A stretch of DNA of 29,652 nucleotides from JBOHER01 sp050701115. GTDB taxonomy: Bacteria > Actinomycetota > Actinomycetes > Mycobacteriales > Pseudonocardiaceae. The position numbers and the translations under genes were made by a program. Position 1 is the stretch's first letter; each line of letters begins with the position of its first letter. Of this stretch, positions 23,149-29,652 are shown piece by piece. The DNA is taken from contig JBOHER010000440.1 in the NCBI GenBank assembly GCA_050701115.1, positions 1 through 29,652 of the forward strand. The letters are read 5' to 3'. Under the pieces are notes generated by a model that had not been told where the DNA came from, made no database searches, and saw only the letters and a list, made by a program, of their open reading frames with translations.

Positions 23149-23982
23149 ATGAGATCGACCTTGCGCAGGGGGTGGCGCCGTTCCGTCGGCGCGGCCACCG
23201 CCATGACAGCCTGCGGACTGCTGCTCGGCTCGATGACCCCGGCGTCGGCATCGGTCACCGGCTCCGACGATGCCTACGTGCGGAAATACGATCACCCGAT
23301 GGGCTCACAGATCGCCAAGGTCGAAGGCGGCCGCGGGGGTTCGGCCGAAGCGCGGTCCACTTCGGGCGGAGTGCAGGGCATCGATGTCAGCGGCTGGCAA
23401 CGCAACGTCGACTGGCAGTACTGGTGGAACAAGGGCAAGCGGTTTGCCTACGTCAAGGCAACCGAGGGCCTGACCTACAAGAACCCGTACTTCACCCAGC
23501 AGTACAACGGCTCCTACAACGTCGGCATGATCCGCGGGGCCTACCATTTCGCGCTGCCCGACAAGTCCACCGGCGCCGAACAGGCCAACTACTTCGCCGG
23601 CAACGGTGGCGGCTGGTCGCGAGACGGCAAAACCCTGCCGGGCGTCATCGATCTGGAGTACAACCCGTATGGGTCGACCTGCTACGGCAAGTCGAAAGCC
23701 GGCATGGCCGCCTGGATCAAGTCGTTCCACGACACCTACCAGGTGCGCACCGGGCGCTACCCGGTGATCTACACCTCGAAGAGCTGGTGGGACCAGTGCG
23801 TGGGCACCGCTGGGAACTTCGCAAGCACCTCTCCGCTGTGGATCGCGCGCTACTCCAGCAGCGTGGGGGCGATGCCGCACGGCTGGAGGTACTACACGTT
23901 CTGGCAGTACAGCACGGACCCGCTTGATCAGAACAGGTTCAACGGAACCTATGAGCGGCTGAAGGCGCTGGCCAACGGCTGA
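23149..23982 (+). CDS. Secreted GH25 muramidase (lysozyme), copy 2
   Basis: The 277-residue protein has a clear Sec signal: a basic RSTLRRGWRR, a hydrophobic core and an ASA cleavage site at about residue 34. The GH25 domain shows IDVSGWQRNVDW, AYVKATEGLTYKNPYF, GAYHFALPD, catalytic DLEYN in GVIDLEYNPYGS, and YPVIYTSKSWWDQC. The same extra cysteine pair is present (STCYGKS and DQCVGTA). It shares with copy 1 a short pre-domain motif (GSQIAKVEG versus GSQIARHEG). The start ATG 23149 follows an excellent GGAGGG. The 172-bp gap before it suggests its own promoter. The likely role is wall remodelling in growth or sporulation, or attack on competitors. Confidence 0.93.
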   Translation: MRSTLRRGWRRSVGAATAMTACGLLLGSMTPASASVTGSDDAYVRKYDHPMGSQIAKVEGGRGGSAEARSTSGGVQGIDVSGWQRNVDWQYWWNKGKRFAYVKATEGLTYKNPYFTQQYNGSYNVGMIRGAYHFALPDKSTGAEQANYFAGNGGGWSRDGKTLPGVIDLEYNPYGSTCYGKSKAGMAAWIKSFHDTYQVRTGRYPVIYTSKSWWDQCVGTAGNFASTSPLWIARYSSSVGAMPHGWRYYTFWQYSTDPLDQNRFNGTYERLKALANG

Positions 23983-23996
23983 GCACAATCAGCGGA

Positions 23997-24247
23997 ATGA
24001 CCGATGGGCTGCTCATCCGCGACGCCACCCCGGCCGACCTTGCCGCGACGCTGGACATGCTGGACGCACTGCTGACTCGCGGACGTGATGCGCGGCTCGA
24101 ATGCACGGTTGTGGCAGGGCTGAGACCGCACCGGGCAGAATGCTGCTGCGCCCGCAGCGCGGAGCCGAAGGAACCCTGTCGAAGGTGCCCGCGTCACAAG
24201 GTGCGATCCACCGCAGCGCTCCGCAGGGATACTGGGAGGTACCCCCG
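23997..24247 (+). pseudogene. Possible truncated GNAT acetyltransferase start
   Basis: The frame from ATG 23997 begins TDGLLIRDATPADLAATLDM, the way many GNAT N-acetyltransferases start (IRxATPADLxA). After about 30 residues the resemblance stops and the rest (RLECTVVAGLRPHRAECCCARS) has no recognisable motif and no acetyl-CoA loop. It fills the 265-bp gap between the second GH25 gene and the repeat-protein gene. It is either a decayed remnant or a chance match. Confidence 0.35.
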
Positions 24248-25267
24248 ATGACCTATCCACCTCAGCCTGGCCAATACGGTGGCCAGCCCGATCCGTACGG
24301 CCAGGGTGGCCAGTACGGCGGGTATCCGCAGTCGGGCGGATTCCCGCAGCAGGGCGGGTATCCGGCGGAGGGCGGCCAGTACGGTCAGTATCCGCAGCAG
24401 GGCGGGTATCCCCAGCCGGGTGGCCAGTACGGTCAGTATCCGCAGCAGGGCGGGTATGCCCAGCCGGGTGGCCAGTACGGTGGGTATCCCCAGCCGGGTG
24501 CCTACCCCGGCGCCGGCCAGTACAGCCAGACGGGCGGGTTCGACGGGCCACCGCCTGGGCCGAAGAGCAAGACCGGCCTGTGGATCGGGCTCGGCGTCGG
24601 CGGCGTGATCCTGCTCGTCGGCGCCGTGCTGTTCACCGGTTTCGTCACGCCGGGCTTCTTCCTCGGCAACAGCCCCCAGTCGGTGGCCGAAAAGGCGGTC
24701 GAGTCGGTCAACAACAAGGACAAGGACGCGGTCGCCGAGGTGATCTGCGGCGAGATCAGCGACACCGGCCCGATGGCCGACGAGGCACTGGGGGGCGAGG
24801 TGTCCGCGAAACTGACCGGCCAGGTCCGGGAAGAGGGCGAGCAGGCGTTCGCCCCGGTCGAGCTGACCTTCAACGGCATCACCGCCGCAGGCGAGCTCGT
24901 TCTGGAAAAGCAAGACGGCGCGTGGTGCGTCGACGACTTCAAGGCCACCGGCCTGCCTGGCCCCGGCGGTTCCTCCGGCTCCTCCGGCACCGGCGCCGGG
25001 GTGATCGAGGACTTCCTCGCCAAGATCAACAGCGGTGATCAGCGCGGCGCGGTCGGCATGCTGTGCGGCGACAGCCTGGCCAAGACCACGGTCGTAGATG
25101 CGATCGAGAGTGACGCCGAAGCATCGATCAAGGAAACCCGGCTGGATTCCGAGAAGTACATCTCGGTCGACCTCGGCGGCACCAAGAACGGGAATCCGTC
25201 CGAAGGCGGCGCCAGCGCACAGAGCGAGAACGGCACCTGGTGCATTTCGACGTTCTCGATGTTCTGA
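24248..25267 (+). CDS. Membrane-anchored protein with PQGY-rich cytoplasmic repeats and duplicated extracellular domain
   Basis: The protein has 339 residues. About the first 95 are low-complexity G/Q/Y/P repeats (GGQYGQYPQQGGYPQPG), then one membrane helix (LWIGLGVGGVILLVGAVLFTGF), so the repeats lie inside the cell and the rest outside. The outer part is two homologous domains of about 95 residues, probably NTF2/DUF4878-like: SPQSVAEKAVESVNNKDKD...ICGE...GAWCVDDF, and GVIEDFLAKINSGDQRGAVGMLCGD...GTWCISTF. Each has one early and one late cysteine, suggesting a disulfide in each. A GSSGSSG linker joins them. The function is unknown. The start ATG 24248 has GGGAGG. mgtE follows 29 bp later with its own good ribosome site, so they are probably one operon. 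Confidence 0.85.
   Translation: MTYPPQPGQYGGQPDPYGQGGQYGGYPQSGGFPQQGGYPAEGGQYGQYPQQGGYPQPGGQYGQYPQQGGYAQPGGQYGGYPQPGAYPGAGQYSQTGGFDGPPPGPKSKTGLWIGLGVGGVILLVGAVLFTGFVTPGFFLGNSPQSVAEKAVESVNNKDKDAVAEVICGEISDTGPMADEALGGEVSAKLTGQVREEGEQAFAPVELTFNGITAAGELVLEKQDGAWCVDDFKATGLPGPGGSSGSSGTGAGVIEDFLAKINSGDQRGAVGMLCGDSLAKTTVVDAIESDAEASIKETRLDSEKYISVDLGGTKNGNPSEGGASAQSENGTWCISTFSMF
24374..24499 (+). repeat. In-frame 48-bp tandem repeats
   Basis: Units 24374-24421 and 24422-24469 are identical except for one base (C to G, proline to alanine). A shortened 30-bp unit, 24470-24499, lacks the middle. They encode G-G-Q-Y-G-Q-Y-P-Q-Q-type residues inside the membrane protein, and looser copies precede them from 24300. 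The near-identity points to recent slippage or gene conversion, so copy number may vary between strains. Confidence 0.85.
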
Positions 25268-25296
25268 TGTTCTCCCGGGCACACCTCGGAGGAGCG

Positions 25297-26628
25297 ATGA
25301 GTCTCGACACGCTGCACAAGATGGTGGACGACAATGACGTTCCCGGCATACAGCGCTGGCTGGACCAACACCCGCCGCACGTGATCGCCGATGAACTCGG
25401 CCGCAGCGATGCGCTCACGGCGGTGTTGCTGTTCCGGTTGCTGGGCAAGGATCGCGCGCTCGACGTGTTCGAGGAGCTCGCCCCGGTCGACCAGCAGAAG
25501 GTGTTGTCCGGACTGCGCGATCGGGCGTTCCACGAGCTGGTCGAGGCGATGGACCCGGACGACCGGGCCCGGTTGCTCGGTGAGGCGCCCGCGAAGTTCG
25601 CGCAGCGGGTGCTGGCCGGGCTGAGCGAGGTCGAGCGGTCGATGACCGCATCGCTGCTCGGCTACGACGAGGGCACGGTCGGCCGGTTCATGAGCCCCGA
25701 GGTGCTGTTACTTCGCGGCGAGCTGACGGCTGCCCAGGCGTTGGATTCGGTGCGGGCCAAGGGAAGGGATGCCGAGACGATCTACACGCTGCCGGTGGTG
25801 GACACCGGCCGCCGGTACCACGGGGTGGTCGCGTTGCGTGATCTTGTGCTGAGCGCATCCGGCGTACTGGTCGCCGACCTGGCGAGCACCGACACCCAGC
25901 CCGCGCGCGCCAGCGATGATGCCGAGTCCGCCGCCCGCCTGATGGGTGAGGCCAACCTCCTCGACCTGACCGTGGTGGACAGTGAAGATCGCGTCATCGG
26001 CGTGCTGACCATCGATGACGCGCTGGAGGTCATCGAGGCGGCCGACACCGAGGACGTGGCCCGCCAATCGGCGACGACCCCGTGGTCGGGTCACTACATG
26101 GCGGTCGGCGTCCTGCGGCTAGCGCGTTCGCGGGTGCCGTGGCTGCTGCTGCTGATCGTGGCCGCCACGCTGACGGTCAACGTCCTGCAGTTCTTCGAGG
26201 GGACCCTGCAGGAGGTCGTCGGTCTGGCGCTGTTCATTCCGCTGCTGGTGGGGACAGGGGGCAACACCGGCGCTCAGGCGGCGACCGCCGCGGTGCGCGC
26301 GCTCGCGGTGGGCGAGCTGCGCACCGGGGACATTCTGCGCGTCGCGTTCCGGGAATCGCGGGTCGGCCTGCTGGTCGGTGTCATGCTCGCCGCGGTGGCG
26401 TTCCTGGTGGGAACACTGCTGGTGGGCGTGCAGATCGCCATCGCGGTGTCGTTGTCCCTTGTGCTGATCTGCGTGTGGGCGGCCATGATCGGCGGCACCA
26501 TGCCACTGCTGGCCAAGCGGGTGGGCATCGATCCCGCCGTAGTGTCGGCACCCCTGGTCACCACGCTTGTGGACGCCACCGGCTTGATCATTTACTTCAT
26601 GATCGCTCAGGCCGTTCTGCACGTGTGA
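25297..26628 (+). CDS. mgtE: Magnesium transporter MgtE
   Basis: MgtE is a dimeric Mg2+ channel gated by its cytoplasmic domains. The 443-residue protein has a helical N domain (residues about 1-125: ADELGRSDALTAVLLFRLLG, VLSGLRDRAFHELVEAMDPDD) and a pair of CBS domains (about 125-255, from VGRFMSPEVLLLRGELT to VIGVLTIDDALEVIEAAD). The C-terminal membrane domain contains the family signature LVGTGGNTGAQAATA and, near the end, PLVTTLVDATGLIIYF with the conserved pore aspartate. The start ATG 25297 has GGAGGAG. The upstream gene is 29 bp away. No magnesium riboswitch can be placed, because there is no long leader. Confidence 0.95.
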   Translation: MSLDTLHKMVDDNDVPGIQRWLDQHPPHVIADELGRSDALTAVLLFRLLGKDRALDVFEELAPVDQQKVLSGLRDRAFHELVEAMDPDDRARLLGEAPAKFAQRVLAGLSEVERSMTASLLGYDEGTVGRFMSPEVLLLRGELTAAQALDSVRAKGRDAETIYTLPVVDTGRRYHGVVALRDLVLSASGVLVADLASTDTQPARASDDAESAARLMGEANLLDLTVVDSEDRVIGVLTIDDALEVIEAADTEDVARQSATTPWSGHYMAVGVLRLARSRVPWLLLLIVAATLTVNVLQFFEGTLQEVVGLALFIPLLVGTGGNTGAQAATAAVRALAVGELRTGDILRVAFRESRVGLLVGVMLAAVAFLVGTLLVGVQIAIAVSLSLVLICVWAAMIGGTMPLLAKRVGIDPAVVSAPLVTTLVDATGLIIYFMIAQAVLHV

Positions 26629-26631
26629 CCG

Positions 26632-26761
26632 GGTGTTTGGGTGTCTTCAAGACCCCCAAACCCCGCTGCCACGATCTCTAACCACCGCAGACCCATCAGG
26701 TTTGCGGTGGTTACCGGTTCGCCCAGCCTGGGTTTGGGGGTCTTGAAGACACCCAAACACC
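26632..26761. terminator. Large nested inverted repeat between convergent mgtE and purL
   Basis: The outer arms 26632-26663 and 26730-26761 are 32 bp long and perfectly complementary (first arm begins GGTGTTTGGGTGTCTTC, second ends GACACCCAAACACC). Each arm is itself nearly palindromic about TCTTCAAGA. Between them an 11-bp perfect hairpin (TAACCACCGCA 26679-26689, TGCGGTGGTTA 26703-26713) closes a 13-base loop. It fills almost the whole 148-bp gap, starting 4 bp after the mgtE stop and ending 15 bp before the purL stop. It should terminate both transcripts and could form a cruciform. Mobile-element origin is also possible. Confidence 0.8.
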
Positions 26762-26776
26762 GCGCCGTAATGAGCG

Positions 26777-29068
26777 TCAGTCGAACAGTGCAGGCAGCGT
26801 GCCTTCCCAGTTTGCGCGGAGTTCGTCGAGAGTGAGGGTGGCGATGCCCTGAATCTCCAGGGTGCCGGATTCAGGGTCGACGACACCTGTTCTGCGCCAG
26901 GGCAGCTTGCGTGCGTCGCACATCTCGGTGAACCGCAGTTCTTCGCTGCGCGGTACCGCGACCAGCACCCGCCCCGCCGACTCGGAGAACAGCTGCACGA
27001 ACGGATCACGATCGGGATCCAGAATCACCCGCGCACCTGTCTGTCCAATGAGGACAGTCTCGACAAGAGTCTGAGCGAGCCCGCCGTCGGACAGGTCATG
27101 TGCCGCCGAGAGCAGGCCGTCGCGCGAACCGGCCACCAGGATCTCGGCGAGCAGCTTCTCCCGCGCCAGGTCGACCTTCGGCGGCACCCCGCCGAGGTGG
27201 CCGTGCACCACGTGCGCCCACTCCGACCCGCCGAACTCGTCACGGGTCTCACCCAGCAGGATCAGGGTCTCGCCCGCCTCGGCACCGATGCCGGTCGGAA
27301 TGCGCCGCCGCACGTCGTCGATCACACCGAGCACACCGACCACCGGCGTCGGCAGGATCGCCACGTCGCCGGTCTGGTTGTAGAAGCTGACGTTCCCGCC
27401 GGTGACCGGGATGCCCAGCTCCTTGCAGCCCTCCGCAAGCCCGCGCACGGCCTGCTCGAACTGCCACATCACGCCCGGGTCCTCCGGCGAGCCGAAGTTC
27501 AGGCAGTTGGTGACGGCCAGCGGCATCGCACCGCCGGAGGCCACGTTGCGGTAGGCCTCGGCCAGCGCGAGCTGGGTACCGGTGTACGGGTCCAGCTTGA
27601 CGAAGCGTCCGTTGCAGTCGGTGGACGCCGCAACCCCCCGGCCGGACTCCTCGTCGATCCGGATCATGCCGGAGTCCGACGGCTGGGACAGCACCGTGCC
27701 GCCCCGCACGTACCGGTCGTACTGGCTGGTGACCCACTCGCGGGACGCCAGATTCGGCGACGCCACCAGGCGAAGGATGGTCTCGCGGATCTCCTCAGCC
27801 GTCGACGGCCGCGGCAGGGTGGCCGGATCGTCGGCCTGCAGGGCGTCCTGGTCAGCCGGGCGCTCGATCGGGCGGTGGTACTCCGGCCCGTCGTGCGCGA
27901 CGGTACGCGGCGGCACGTCCACCACGGTCGCGCCGTGCCAACTGATCACCAGCCGGTCGCCGTCGGTGACCTCGCCGATCTCGGTGGCGATCACGTCCCA
28001 CTTGGCGCACACCCGCATGAACGCGTCCACATCCTCCGGGCGGACCACCGCGCACATGCGCTCCTGCGACTCGCTGGAGAGGATCTCCGCGGGGGTCATT
28101 CCCGCCGCACGCAGCGGCACCCGGTCCAATTCGACGCGCATGCCGCCGTCCCCGGCGCTGGCCAGCTCACTGGTGGCGCAGGACAACCCGGCGCCACCGA
28201 GGTCCTGGATGCCGACCACGATCCGCTCCCGGAACAGTTCGAGGCAGCACTCGATGAGCACCTTCTCGGTGAACGGGTCGCCGACCTGCACGCTGGGCAG
28301 CTTCTTCCGGCCACCGCCCGACTCATCGCCCGCGAACGTCTCCGACGCCAGCACGGACACCCCACCGATCCCGTCCAGCCCGGTGCGCGCGCCGAACAGG
28401 ATCACCTTGTTGCCGGTGCCCGACGCGTGCGCGAGGTGCAGGTCCTCCACCCGCATCGCCCCGATGCACATCGCGTTCACCAGCGGGTTGCCCTGGTAGG
28501 AGGGGTCGAACACGACCTCCCCGCCGATGTTGGGCAGGCCGAGACAGTTGCCGTAACCGCCGATGCCCGCGACCACACCCGGCAGCACGCGCTTGGTGTC
28601 CGGGTGGTCGGCCGCACCGAAGCGCAGCGGGTCCAGCACGGCAAGCGGACGGGCGCCCATCGCGATGATGTCCCGCACGATGCCACCGACACCGGTGGCA
28701 GCACCCTGATAGGGCTCCACATAGGACGGATGGTTGTGCGACTCCACCTTGAAGGTGACCGCCCAGCCGTCGCCGATGTCAACCACGCCCGCGTTCTCGC
28801 CGATGCCCGCCAACATCTTGGCGCGCATCTCGTCGGTGGTGTTGTCCTTCCAGTGCTTCCAGTGCACCTTGGACGACTTGTAGGAACAGTGCTCGCTCCA
28901 CATCACCGAATACATGGCCAGCTCGGCGTCGGTCGGCCTGCGGCCGAGGATCTCCCTGATCCGGGCGTACTCGTCGTCGGCGAGCCCGAGCTCCTTGTAC
29001 GGCTGCGCGGTGTCCGGAGTGGACTCCGCGTGGTCGACGGTGTCCAGGTGCGGCTGAGTCGCGGTCAC
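26777..29068 (-). CDS. purL: Phosphoribosylformylglycinamidine synthase, large subunit
   Basis: Small-type PurL has 763 residues and makes FGAM from FGAR, ATP and ammonia, supplied by PurQ through a complex that also needs PurS. Visible are YSVMWSEHCSYKSSKVHWKHW, the ATP site VVDIGDGWAVTFKVESHNHPS, GGIVRDIIAMGARPLAVLD, LPNIGGEVVFDPSY and GIQDLGGAGLSCATSELA. The second half, a pseudo-repeat, has VASGGAMPLAVTNCLNFG, PVTGGNVSFYNQT and AHDLSDGGLAQ. The start GTG 29068 overlaps the purQ stop by 4 bp (GTGA). A 716-residue frame on the opposite strand is only a GC shadow. Confidence 0.97.
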   Translation of the reverse strand: MTATQPHLDTVDHAESTPDTAQPYKELGLADDEYARIREILGRRPTDAELAMYSVMWSEHCSYKSSKVHWKHWKDNTTDEMRAKMLAGIGENAGVVDIGDGWAVTFKVESHNHPSYVEPYQGAATGVGGIVRDIIAMGARPLAVLDPLRFGAADHPDTKRVLPGVVAGIGGYGNCLGLPNIGGEVVFDPSYQGNPLVNAMCIGAMRVEDLHLAHASGTGNKVILFGARTGLDGIGGVSVLASETFAGDESGGGRKKLPSVQVGDPFTEKVLIECCLELFRERIVVGIQDLGGAGLSCATSELASAGDGGMRVELDRVPLRAAGMTPAEILSSESQERMCAVVRPEDVDAFMRVCAKWDVIATEIGEVTDGDRLVISWHGATVVDVPPRTVAHDGPEYHRPIERPADQDALQADDPATLPRPSTAEEIRETILRLVASPNLASREWVTSQYDRYVRGGTVLSQPSDSGMIRIDEESGRGVAASTDCNGRFVKLDPYTGTQLALAEAYRNVASGGAMPLAVTNCLNFGSPEDPGVMWQFEQAVRGLAEGCKELGIPVTGGNVSFYNQTGDVAILPTPVVGVLGVIDDVRRRIPTGIGAEAGETLILLGETRDEFGGSEWAHVVHGHLGGVPPKVDLAREKLLAEILVAGSRDGLLSAAHDLSDGGLAQTLVETVLIGQTGARVILDPDRDPFVQLFSESAGRVLVAVPRSEELRFTEMCDARKLPWRRTGVVDPESGTLEIQGIATLTLDELRANWEGTLPALFD

Positions 29069-29652
29069 ACGGCCTCCTTTGCCAGGGAGTCGACGGCGGA
29101 CAGGAACACGCCGAGGCCGTCGTTGCTGGGCCCGGTCAGCGCGTCGATGGAGTGCTCGGGGTGCGGCATGAGACCGACGATGCGGCCGGTGGCGTCGCTG
29201 ATCCCGGCGATGTCCCTTCGGGAGCCGTTCGGGTTCGTGCCGACGTAGCGGAACACCACGCGGCCCTCGCCCTCCAGCTTGTCGAGGGTGGGCTCGTCGG
29301 CGATGAAGGCGCCCTCACCGTTCTTGACCGGAACGAGGATCTCGGCGCCCGGCTCATAGCGGGAGGTCCATGCGGTGCTGGTGTTCTCCACCTTCAACCA
29401 TTGGTCGCGGCAGACGAAGTGCAGCTTGTGGTTACGCACCAGCGCGCCGGGTAGCAGGCCGGCCTCGCAGAGGATCTGAAATCCGTTGCAGGATCCGAGC
29501 ACGAGGCCGCCGCGCGCGGTGAACTCGGGGAGCGCCTCGACAACCGGGGAACGACCCGCCACCGCGCCCGCCCGCAGATAATCCCCGTAGGAGAAGCCGC
29601 CGGGGAGGATCAGGCAGTCGAAGTCGGCGAGGTTGGCATCCCGGTGCCAGAC
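29065..29652 (-). CDS. purQ: Phosphoribosylformylglycinamidine synthase, glutaminase subunit (5' end cut by window edge)
   Basis: PurQ is the class I glutamine amidotransferase that feeds ammonia to PurL. About 195 residues are visible. They start inside LADFDCLILPGGFSYGDYLRAGAVA (oxyanion-hole region) and carry the nucleophile cysteine in LGSCNGFQILCEAG and the His/Glu pair in GLMPHPEHSID. Roughly the first 30 residues and the start codon lie beyond the edge. The frame is open to the edge. purS would be expected upstream, outside the window. Confidence 0.96.
   Translation of the reverse strand, partial: VWHRDANLADFDCLILPGGFSYGDYLRAGAVAGRSPVVEALPEFTARGGLVLGSCNGFQILCEAGLLPGALVRNHKLHFVCRDQWLKVENTSTAWTSRYEPGAEILVPVKNGEGAFIADEPTLDKLEGEGRVVFRYVGTNPNGSRRDIAGISDATGRIVGLMPHPEHSIDALTGPSNDGLGVFLSAVDSLAKEAV

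Noticed and set aside
24374..24499. CRISPR-like direct repeats
   Set aside because: The 48-bp units are contiguous with no spacers and lie in frame inside a protein of matching low complexity.
25268..25296. Magnesium-sensing M-box leader for mgtE
   Set aside because: Only 29 bp separate mgtE from the upstream gene, too short for the element, and none is evident in front of that upstream gene.
27098..29248. 716-residue open frame on the plus strand opposite purL and purQ
   Set aside because: It is exactly antisense to strongly conserved purL/purQ; composition is His/Arg/Val-rich as expected from the GC-rich complement, with no domain and no ribosome site.

Overview
The window is high-GC actinobacterial chromosome, most likely from the Pseudonocardiaceae (Amycolatopsis, Saccharopolyspora or Saccharomonospora type). 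The reasons are the GC-rich third positions, frequent GTG starts, an XRE/DUF397 pair, a DUF574-type methyltransferase, an RsiG homologue, and a purL/purF/purM/DUF3073/ygfZ/pabC neighbourhood that resembles, from memory, Mycobacterium tuberculosis Rv0803-Rv0812. The genus is not certain. No tRNA, rRNA or CRISPR was seen.

Region 1 (1-8.9 kb) is a myo-inositol catabolic operon on the minus strand: iolC, a Cgl0159-type aldolase, iolB, iolD and iolA (running off the left edge), all overlapping or nearly touching. It is followed divergently by two tandem paralogous LacI-family regulators. The promoter region in front of iolC holds three LacI-type operators at an exact 13-bp step. A perfect 29-bp palindrome made of the same operator stands in front of a separate small cysteine-containing protein gene at 8.55 kb, which suggests that this unknown protein belongs to the inositol regulon. 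As given, iolA, iolB and iolC are all frameshifted, while iolD and the aldolase are intact.

Region 2 (8.8-10.0 kb) is a scar. A LysR regulator has lost its first helices where it meets the C-terminal piece of an IS4-type transposase.

Region 3 (10.0-18.0 kb) is core metabolism: a methyltransferase and pabC (minus), ygfZ (plus), an RsiG-like c-di-GMP-responsive anti-sigma protein, DUF3073, a TIGR03086 (mycothiol-dependent isomerase-like) protein, the ribosome-rescue hydrolase arfB, then purM and purF (minus, arranged as purF-purM).

Region 4 (18.1-24.2 kb) is accessory and cell-surface material: a three-gene DUF397/XRE set, a DUF574 methyltransferase, a sterol-carrier-like protein, a type VII secretion-associated protein, and two tandem secreted GH25 muramidases.

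Region 5 (24.2-29.65 kb) is a membrane-anchored repeat protein in an operon with the magnesium channel mgtE. It converges on purL-purQ (minus, running off the right edge). The convergent junctions carry striking nested inverted repeats, the largest with 32-bp perfect arms.
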